Assembly (NCBI GenBank): GCA_003281085.1
Contig: QCCZ01000001.1
Coordinates: 163,452-227,451, forward strand
Direction: 5' to 3'
Length of the DNA stretch: 64,000 nt
Source: OCS155 cluster bacterium AG-349-E07
GTDB taxonomy: Bacteria > Actinomycetota > Acidimicrobiia > Actinomarinales > Actinomarinaceae
Of the stretch, positions 58,843 to 64,000 are shown piece after piece. A program made the translations under genes and the position numbers. Each line of letters starts with the position of its first letter. Position 1 is the stretch's first letter. The notes beneath the pieces were generated by a model, which was not told the DNA's origin, ran no database searches, and saw only the letters and a list, made by a program, of their open reading frames with translations.

Positions 58843-59562
58843 ATGCATTTGGACTTCATCAAAACACCATTTAACAACAATCCTTCAATGCAAAAATACT
58901 CAGGAAGTCTGATTAGTGAAACACCAAGGAGTAGCTATCTTGAACAAAAAATAAACCAAGTTGATTTACACGGAAGCGATCTATATGGTGAGACAGAATT
59001 ATTTCAACGATTAAACCTACTAGAAAAAGTTGAAGAAAAACTAAAAATTAATAAAAACAACTCTTTAAAAGATCTGTCTTTTCAGATAGAAGAAGATATT
59101 GCCGTAATGCATAAAGGGAAGCTAGAAGGAATAAGTTTTGTATTTCCAAGCGGCTGGATACCTTCGAAAGCCTTAGGGAGAGATTTTTCGTTTTTACATA
59201 AGCCTGTTGCGGACAATGAGCTACTTATGAAATCAAGTGATAAATTAACGAAATATATGTGCAAAAATACAATCCAAAGGTGGGTATGGAATGTAACGAC
59301 AATTAAAGAATTGAGTAATCATCCAGAAGTAGCGAGACCTGAAGTTGTAAGTTTTGAAAATTTATTCTTTCGACTTGAAACACAAATATCTACACCACTA
59401 GACACCAACACAAGCTTGTTCCTTGTTTTGGTTGAAGTATATCCATTGAGTGAAGTTTGGGAATCTACTATTTTAGATAGCATTAACTCTATGAGTGAAA
59501 GTATTCTGAGTTATAAAAAACTAACAGATATAAAAAAGTATTTAAATAGTTTAAAATTCTAA
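58843..59562 (+). CDS. DUF3445 protein (heme-dependent oxidative N-demethylase-like)
   Basis: 239 residues from ATG 58843 (the TTG at 58837 is a less likely start). Motifs VFPSGWIPSKALGRDFSFLH and KPVA, then NTIQRWVWNVTT and FFRLETQIS, match DUF3445 (PSxWxPxxKxG, IHxPV, RxNW, RxERQTL), a family with heme-dependent N-demethylases such as those for dimethylamine-type substrates. The C-terminal RxERQT is only partially conserved (RLETQIS), so activity is uncertain. Confidence 0.72.
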   Translation: MHLDFIKTPFNNNPSMQKYSGSLISETPRSSYLEQKINQVDLHGSDLYGETELFQRLNLLEKVEEKLKINKNNSLKDLSFQIEEDIAVMHKGKLEGISFVFPSGWIPSKALGRDFSFLHKPVADNELLMKSSDKLTKYMCKNTIQRWVWNVTTIKELSNHPEVARPEVVSFENLFFRLETQISTPLDTNTSLFLVLVEVYPLSEVWESTILDSINSMSESILSYKKLTDIKKYLNSLKF

Positions 59563-59567
59563 TACAG

Positions 59568-59975
59568 ATGAATTATGTATATATTGCAGGACCATTATTT
59601 GATGATCATGAGAGAAATTATCTAGAAAGTATCGCGGAAATATTTGAAACTAGGGGCTACAAAACTTTTTTGCCTCATCGAGATGCAGGTGTTGTTTCAG
59701 ATCAATATACGGAAGATGAAAAGAAAAAAATTTTTACAACAGATATTAATGCGTTAAAGCAAGCAGACATAATAGTCGCATTATTAACAGGAAGAGATGT
59801 AGACTCTGGCACTGCAGCTGAAATTGGTTACGCATTTGCGAACAACAAAAGATTAATTGGTATTGATGCAAATAATGTAAAATTTTTGAATATTTTCATC
59901 TGGGGACTAATGGATAATGGTAACAATATAGTAAACAACCTAAGTGATCTGGAGAAACATTTAGATGAAAAATAG
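59568..59975 (+). CDS. Nucleoside 2-deoxyribosyltransferase-like protein
   Basis: 135 residues of the PF05014 fold: VYIAGPLFDDHERNYLESIA at the N-terminus and ADIIVALLTGRDVDSGTAAE then IGYAF, giving the conserved Asp/Glu active site. Such enzymes transfer deoxyribose between bases or hydrolyse nucleotides (DNPH1-like). It is in line with the following 65-residue membrane protein (11-nt overlap). Confidence 0.83.
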   Translation: MNYVYIAGPLFDDHERNYLESIAEIFETRGYKTFLPHRDAGVVSDQYTEDEKKKIFTTDINALKQADIIVALLTGRDVDSGTAAEIGYAFANNKRLIGIDANNVKFLNIFIWGLMDNGNNIVNNLSDLEKHLDEK

Positions 59976-60162
59976 GTATATAAATATTTTTATAGTTTTC
60001 TTTTTCTCAGGAACAATTGTCAGTTTAATTTTCAGATTGATTGACTATGTTTTGTTAAGAAACTCTGAATTCAATTTGTCTAATTGGTCTTATTCAAATT
60101 CAATACTTTTTATATTGGCACTATTTATAACTTATTCATGGATAAGAAAGAATAAAACTTAA
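59965..60162 (+). CDS. Small two-helix membrane protein (65 aa)
   Basis: 65 residues from ATG 59965, with helices at about 7-29 and 45-58 and basic ends. It overlaps the nucleosidase gene by 11 nt. No family recognised. Confidence 0.6.
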   Translation: MKNRYINIFIVFFFSGTIVSLIFRLIDYVLLRNSEFNLSNWSYSNSILFILALFITYSWIRKNKT

Positions 60163-60226
60163 TATTTAAATTCTGTTTTTAAATCTGATAAATCTTTTTC
60201 TGTCTTCAAGATATAATTTTATTACT

Positions 60227-61471
60227 ATGAAAAAAGTTATAGTTGTTGGAGCGGGATTTGGTGGTTTAAATTTCATTAGAAATGCAAGTTCAAATAAAGA
60301 GATTGAATTTACTTTAATAGATAAGCAAAATCATCATCTATTTCAACCTCTTTTATACCAAGTTGCAACAGCTGTTTTATCACCTGCAAATATTGCTTTT
60401 CCAATTAGAAGAATGTTTAAAAAATCCAAAAATGTAAAAGTAGTCTTAGGTGAGGTTACCTCTGTTGATAGAGATAAGAAGAATTTGGAATTAGATTCAG
60501 GTATTAATTTAAGTTATGATCAGTTGGTCATAGCAACCGGCTCACTTCATTCATACTTTGGGAATGATAGTTGGTCTAATTATTCTCAAGGGCTCAAAGG
60601 CATAAATGACGCGCTAGTAATTAGAGAAAATCTTTTAAAGGCTTTCGAAAAAGCTGAAAATGAATTAGATAATGAAATCAAACAAGAGTATTTAAATTTT
60701 GTTGTTATTGGAGGTGGTCCAACAGGAGTTGAGATGGCTGGGTCTATTGCTGAAATAGCATATAAAAATTTAAATAAAGAATTCGAAAATTTTAATTCTG
60801 ATGATCCTAATGTTTATTTAATTGAAGCAAACAGTAAGTTACTTCCAATGTTCAGCAATAAATTATCAGATAAAACAGAAAAATATTTATCCGACTTCGG
60901 TGTCCAAGTACTTAAAGACGAGAAAGTAGAAAATGTCAATAATCATATCGTTCAAACTAATAAACAAGTTATAAAATCTAGAAATATTATATGGGCTGCA
61001 GGAAATGAAGCCTCTCCACTGATTAGTAAGTTAAACACAATTACCGACAATTATGGAAGAGCAATTGTTGATCCAGATTGTTCATTAAAAGAAGACCCTG
61101 ATGTTTTTGTATTAGGTGATGCAGCAAATTATAAAGATTTAAAAAATAATTCTTTGCCAGGCATTGCGCCCGTAGCTATTCAGCAGGGAAAGTATGTCGC
61201 TAAAATTGTAAAAAACAAAATTTTAAAAATTGATAGAAAGCCATTTAAATTCTCTGACAAAGGCATGATGGCAACTGTTGGCAAATATAAAGCTGTTGGA
61301 AAGATTGGAAACATTGAAGTATCAGGCTTTATAGCCTGGATTGTTTGGAGTGTAATTCATATCGTCTATTTAATTGGCTATCGATCTAAATTACTAGTAG
61401 TTATTGAATGGATATTTTCCTACTTGTTTAACAAAAAGGGAACAAGATTAATTTACAGAGAAGAAGTGTAA
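60227..61471 (+). CDS. ndh: Type II NADH:quinone oxidoreductase
   Basis: 414 residues. FAD-binding VVGAGFGGLNFIR, QNHHLFQPLLYQVATAVLSP, NADH-binding FVVIGGGPTGVEMAGSI, and VFVLGDAANYKD, ending in quinone-binding GIAPVAIQQGKYVAK. Two C-terminal hydrophobic stretches (about 355-385) act as membrane anchor. It passes electrons from NADH to quinone without pumping. -10 TATAAT at 60212-60217 lies 9 nt from the ATG. Convergent with the M23-like lipoprotein. Confidence 0.94.
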   Translation: MKKVIVVGAGFGGLNFIRNASSNKEIEFTLIDKQNHHLFQPLLYQVATAVLSPANIAFPIRRMFKKSKNVKVVLGEVTSVDRDKKNLELDSGINLSYDQLVIATGSLHSYFGNDSWSNYSQGLKGINDALVIRENLLKAFEKAENELDNEIKQEYLNFVVIGGGPTGVEMAGSIAEIAYKNLNKEFENFNSDDPNVYLIEANSKLLPMFSNKLSDKTEKYLSDFGVQVLKDEKVENVNNHIVQTNKQVIKSRNIIWAAGNEASPLISKLNTITDNYGRAIVDPDCSLKEDPDVFVLGDAANYKDLKNNSLPGIAPVAIQQGKYVAKIVKNKILKIDRKPFKFSDKGMMATVGKYKAVGKIGNIEVSGFIAWIVWSVIHIVYLIGYRSKLLVVIEWIFSYLFNKKGTRLIYREEV

Positions 61472-61474
61472 ATT

Positions 61475-62305
61475 CTATTTTTTTGGAGTTGTTTCTCCGT
61501 TACTTTCAATAATTTGACTATATACACATCCGGGAGCAACCATATTTGATTCATCATAAAAATTAGAATCTCCAAGCCATGCTTCGTAAGAAGCCATTAT
61601 GTTATTAATTGATGATTCTAGGTTTTGCTTTACTGATGGATCTAAATAGCTCATAGGACAATAGCTAATCGTACCTACTACTTGATTTCTATCTTTGATA
61701 TATTTACCAATAGTTATTTCTGTTCTTCCAAATACATTTCCACCTGAGTTATCTTCGCTATTACCGACATAACCAAAGAGATCTCCTGCTTTAACTTCCA
61801 TACCAGTTGTTACCTCCACCCCATTAATTGTTAAAGGTAGGTCGCAAATTTTGGTACTAGATCTATCACAATTGATACTTACAACATGGTCAATTATGAT
61901 CATCCAATCACTTTGCATAGATGGTTTTATAAAAATTTCCCAATCATCCTGTTTGTATCCTGATGTGGGTTGCCAATTTATGCGACTAACAACACCATCA
62001 ATTGGGATATAAACAAAGGTATCCCTAGGTACTTTATATTCAAATGTTGGATTTGCAGACTCATCAGGTGTACCTACTGCATATAGTCTCCCATATTCGT
62101 TAAAAAATATTGCTTCTATATCAGATCTAAATTCAAAATCACCAGACACTCCTGTAGATGAATCATAAGGCCCCCAGTTTTCGATTAGAAGATTCATTAA
62201 AAGTGGAGGTTCATTATTTTCACCTCCTGCTTCAGTTAATTGTGAGCCATAATTGCAAGAAGTAAAAAGTAGGATTAAAACAAAAAATAAAGATATTTTT
62301 TTCAT
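61475..62305 (-). CDS. Exported lipoprotein with degenerate M23/lipoyl-like domain
   Basis: 276 residues. Signal and lipobox ILLFTSCNYG. The central part DTFVYIPIDGVVSRINWQPT, WMIIIDHVVSI and GMEVKAGDLFGYVGNS has the beta-pattern of M23/LytM domains, including the turn KAGDLxGxVG, but lacks the H-x-H and H-D zinc residues. The C-terminal 80 residues are helical with isolated Cys. A leaderless start (TAAAAT 6 nt before ATG) is likely. Role may be binding of a wall polymer. Confidence 0.55.
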   Translation of the reverse strand: MKKISLFFVLILLFTSCNYGSQLTEAGGENNEPPLLMNLLIENWGPYDSSTGVSGDFEFRSDIEAIFFNEYGRLYAVGTPDESANPTFEYKVPRDTFVYIPIDGVVSRINWQPTSGYKQDDWEIFIKPSMQSDWMIIIDHVVSINCDRSSTKICDLPLTINGVEVTTGMEVKAGDLFGYVGNSEDNSGGNVFGRTEITIGKYIKDRNQVVGTISYCPMSYLDPSVKQNLESSINNIMASYEAWLGDSNFYDESNMVAPGCVYSQIIESNGETTPKK

Positions 62306-62375
62306 ATTTATATTTTATTTAAAAAGGAAGGGGTTTTCACTTTTTCGTTGATGAAGTAAAAGGCAATCATTGAAA

Positions 62376-62391
62376 AAGTAAATAGTTACTT
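62376..62391 (-). terminator. Possible terminator of tRNA-Ile
   Basis: On the minus strand, AAGTAA-CTAT-TTACTT followed by TTTC starts right after the tRNA 3' end; a weak 6-bp stem. Confidence 0.45.
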
Positions 62392-62392
62392 G

Positions 62393-62467
62393 TGGGCCTA
62401 GTTAGATTTGAACTAACGACCTCATCCTTATCAGGGATGCGCTCTAACCAGGCTGAGCTATAGGCCC
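62393..62467 (-). tRNA. tRNA-Ile (GAT anticodon)
   Basis: 75 nt on the minus strand. Acceptor GGGCCTA/TAGGCCC with discriminator A, D arm GCTC...GAGC, anticodon arm CATCC-CTGATAA-GGATG with anticodon GAT, and T arm GTTAG-TTCAAAT-CTAAC. The CCA end is not encoded (CAA follows), so the CCA enzyme at 20921-22294 must add it. Confidence 0.97.
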
Positions 62468-62596
62468 TATAAAATTAGGCTAGTAAAAGAAGTTTTATAG
62501 CGAAAATTTGCTTCTCTGGTGACTTTTTGGTGACTATTTTAACCACTTATCAAGAGTGTCAAGAAAACAACTAAAAACTTATAAACGAAGCATATT

Positions 62597-62602
62597 TATA
62601 AT
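62597..62602 (+). promoter_or_regulatory. -10 box for leader RNA
   Basis: TATAAT; transcription would start near 62609, just before a structured 120-nt leader. The stretch 62468-62596 has no gene; it contains a direct repeat of TGGTGACT (62518, 62529). Confidence 0.5.
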
Positions 62603-62608
62603 TGATTT

Positions 62609-62730
62609 TACATCAGGAGTGAATAAGAAATTATTCCGCCAACCTGCTTGAGGAAGTAAGGTGGCAGAGAATGTGGTCTTAATTGACAATTAGGTTCCTC
62701 GTTGAAACGAACTGATACAGTTCGTTTTTT
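62609..62730 (+). ncRNA. Structured terminator-bearing leader RNA, class unknown
   Basis: Between the -10 box and the SGNH gene lies a region with GCCAaCCT/AGGTGGC, GAGGAA/TTCCTC and TAATT/AATTA pairings, then a terminator at 62705-62730. The arms GAGGAA and TTCCTC enclose the middle. This resembles a transcription-terminating riboswitch or attenuator. I could not match it to a known class and saw no Trp-like leader peptide. Confidence 0.5.
62705..62730 (+). terminator. Strong rho-independent terminator in leader
   Basis: AAACGAACTG-ATA-CAGTTCGTTT, a perfect 10-bp stem (62705-62727), followed by TTT. It lies 33 nt before the SGNH start codon. Confidence 0.85.
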
Positions 62731-62763
62731 ATTTGCTCTTGGGTTAGTGAAAGGAGTAAATAT

Positions 62764-63525
62764 ATGTCAGTACATGCACAAGGATTAGCTATAAAGGCCG
62801 ATCGACAGATGATAAAAAACTTCGAGGAAACTGGCTTATATGAGTCAAATATAGAAAGAAAAAAAAGAGAGGAAAAACAGTTGAAAAGAACTAAGAGACT
62901 GGGGTCTATCAAAAAACACTATGTTTCATTACTAGGAGATAGCATCATAGATAATAAAGTCTATGTAGGCGAAGGTGAGCTATCAGTAACAGAACACTTA
63001 CAATATAACTCTTCATCGAATTTCACTATGATTGCAGTTGATGGAGACACAACAGAAGATGCGTTGGAGAACCAACTAGACAACTTAAAAGAACCTGTAT
63101 CACATATCGTTCTCTCTATTGGTGGAAATGATTTGCTACAAAATTTACATTTACTTCAGGATGAGACAAGCGGTATGAAGTTTGCCCTAGAGAAGTCATC
63201 TGAGCTTATTGGTGAAATTCAAGAGAACTATACAAAAATACTTGAACACCTTTCACAATATGATGCAAAAGTATTGCTATGTACAGTGTATGAAGGCGAT
63301 TTAGAGTCAGATGTCTTGTTAGCTGAATATGATAAAGCTGGCCAGGCAATGTTAAAAATGCACAACGATACTGTATATTACCTAGCAAGTAAATTTGAAG
63401 TCGATGTTCTAGAACTCAGAAATATATTTACGAACAAAGAAGATTACGCAAATCCAATTGAGCCATCACACATTGGTGGCGAGAAGTTGGCAAAAGCTAT
63501 CATTCAATGGATGAAAAATAGTTGA
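62764..63525 (+). CDS. SGNH/GDSL-type hydrolase
   Basis: 253 residues. Ser in YVSLLGDSIIDNK (GDS block I), Asn in HIVLSIGGNDLLQNL (block III), and His in EPSHIGGEKLA (block V, where Glu precedes PSH instead of the usual Asp). The N-terminal 55 residues are charged and probably helical. No signal peptide, so cytosolic. A strong ribosome binding site AAAGGAG lies 7 nt upstream of ATG 62764, unlike most genes in this window. Esterase or lipase activity is expected; substrate unknown. Confidence 0.8.
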   Translation: MSVHAQGLAIKADRQMIKNFEETGLYESNIERKKREEKQLKRTKRLGSIKKHYVSLLGDSIIDNKVYVGEGELSVTEHLQYNSSSNFTMIAVDGDTTEDALENQLDNLKEPVSHIVLSIGGNDLLQNLHLLQDETSGMKFALEKSSELIGEIQENYTKILEHLSQYDAKVLLCTVYEGDLESDVLLAEYDKAGQAMLKMHNDTVYYLASKFEVDVLELRNIFTNKEDYANPIEPSHIGGEKLAKAIIQWMKNS

Positions 63526-63561
63526 AAAAGCCTGTAAACATTGGTTTTTACAATTTTTGTA

Positions 63562-63604
63562 ACCTTTTCTGTCACAGTAAAGGTCTAAGGTAGCCCTGCA
63601 AGGG
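63562..63604 (+). promoter_or_regulatory. Two hairpins before the vWA gene
   Basis: ACCTTT-T-CTG-TCA-CAG-T-AAAGGT (63562-63584) and CCCT-GCA-AGGG (63594-63604) precede the AAAAGGAG site (63613-63619). They may regulate the vWA gene or end the SGNH transcript; a weaker GTAAA/TTTAC hairpin (63534-63551) followed by T-rich sequence is also present. Confidence 0.45.
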
Positions 63605-63622
63605 AAAATAAAAAGGAGATAA

Positions 63623-64000
63623 ATGACTGAAAGTAACGATATCCAAGTAAAAGAACAGCTAAATATTCGATTAGTGCTTGATCGATCTGGCTCTATGAGC
63701 TCATGCAAAGAAGAGACTGTTGTCTCAATCAATGAGTACATCAATGAAATTCAAAAAGAAGCTGTAGAAGGGATATTTACACTAAGTACATTTGATAATA
63801 GATCATTCGATATTCCTATTTCTCGAATTCCTATTAGAGAATTAACAACATTAGAAGAAGACATTCTTATGCCAAGAGGTGGAACTCCTCTCTATGATGC
63901 AATTGGTACAGCAGTACATGACTTGAGTACATTCACTCACAAAGAGAACGAGAAGAAAGTGCTTGTAATTGTCACTGATGGGTATGAGAACGCTTCAAGA
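63623..64000 (+). CDS. von Willebrand factor A domain protein, N-terminal fragment
   Basis: 126 residues to the window edge from ATG 63623, with AAAAGGAG 6 nt upstream. The MIDAS motif DRSGSMSS (D-x-S-x-S) follows QLNIRLVL, and the T of the second metal site is in RGGTPLYDAIG; VLVIVTDGYEN supplies the third Asp. Cytosolic single-domain vWA proteins of this kind appear in phages and in stress or defence loci, but the rest is missing, so no role is assigned. Confidence 0.82.
   Translation, partial: MTESNDIQVKEQLNIRLVLDRSGSMSSCKEETVVSINEYINEIQKEAVEGIFTLSTFDNRSFDIPISRIPIRELTTLEEDILMPRGGTPLYDAIGTAVHDLSTFTHKENEKKVLVIVTDGYENASR

Noticed and set aside
62609-62650. Short GTG frame MNKKLFRQPA in the leader as an attenuator peptide
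   Set aside because: The start overlaps its own ribosome binding site and no amino acid is enriched.
63585-63600. TAAGGTAGC-like sequence resembling a 23S rRNA helix
   Set aside because: Only a nine-base chance match with no flanking rRNA sequence.
1-64000. CRISPR arrays, transposases, integrases
   Set aside because: No regularly spaced repeats or recognisable mobile-element genes were seen on either strand.

Overview
This window reads as chromosome from a small, low-GC, gene-dense actinobacterium, most like the marine 'Candidatus Actinomarina' group. That assignment is inferred from layout and style; no rRNA is present to test it. Its backbone is the actinobacterial origin region. On the minus strand run parB-parA-rsmG-jag-yidC-yidD-rnpA-rpmH, then the origin, then dnaA-dnaN-dciA(DUF721)-gyrB-gyrA-DUF3566 on the plus strand, with trxB and a CwlM-like gene next to parB. 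Genes overlap or abut. Many operon heads have a -10 box only 5-9 nt from the start codon, which implies leaderless mRNAs. recF is missing from its usual slot between dnaN and the DUF721 gene.

Layout. 0-3.6 kb: an M20 peptidase fragment and an FtsX/MacB-type ABC pair. 3.7-7.5 kb: a tryptophan attenuator (leader peptide with three Trp codons, antiterminator, terminator) ahead of a TrpB2-type tryptophan synthase beta chain and a PEP-synthase-like protein. 7.5-11.2 kb: a 2H phosphoesterase, then znuB-znuC-znuA divergent from zur with two palindromic operators between them. 11.2-15.5 kb: a microgene, a multipass membrane protein, an Asp-box propeller lipoprotein and a SHOCT/TM2 protein. 15.5-22.3 kb: a minus-strand run of M48 protease, cytochrome b561, short-chain cis-prenyltransferase, aminopeptidase P, esterase, ArgR and CCA-adding enzyme. 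22.3-25.6 kb: Nudix, GNAT, a small membrane protein, trxB and a CwlM-like gene. 25.6-38.2 kb: the origin region, with a parS site inside rsmG.

38.2-43 kb: a compact cobalamin riboswitch, a BtuF-like binding protein, a LacD-like aldolase (DUF2090), a PPi-type phosphofructokinase, a thioesterase and an acyltransferase. 43-49.3 kb: four related lipoproteins with paired Cys motifs around a MacB-type exporter (adaptor, ATPase, permease). 49.2-49.7 kb holds three microgenes of 31-51 codons, each with a plausible promoter or weak ribosome binding site. 49.7-58 kb: a glycan-related propeller protein, an S9 peptidase, a thiamine-precursor symporter behind a TPP riboswitch, an EamA transporter, a family 4 uracil-DNA glycosylase, and a NikMN-type nickel/cobalt transporter with a Nur-like operator. 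58-62.3 kb: assorted enzymes including type II NADH dehydrogenase.

From 62.4 kb a tRNA-Ile gene is followed by a stretch of different style: strong AAGGAG ribosome binding sites and long structured leaders ahead of an SGNH hydrolase and a truncated von Willebrand A gene. This may be the edge of an accessory region. I did not see a CRISPR array, transposase, integrase or obvious defence system. The most notable content is regulatory: the trp attenuator, Zur and Nur-like operators, TPP and B12 riboswitches, an unidentified terminator-bearing leader RNA, and a DnaA whose DNA-contact residues differ from consensus beside an origin with degenerate DnaA boxes.
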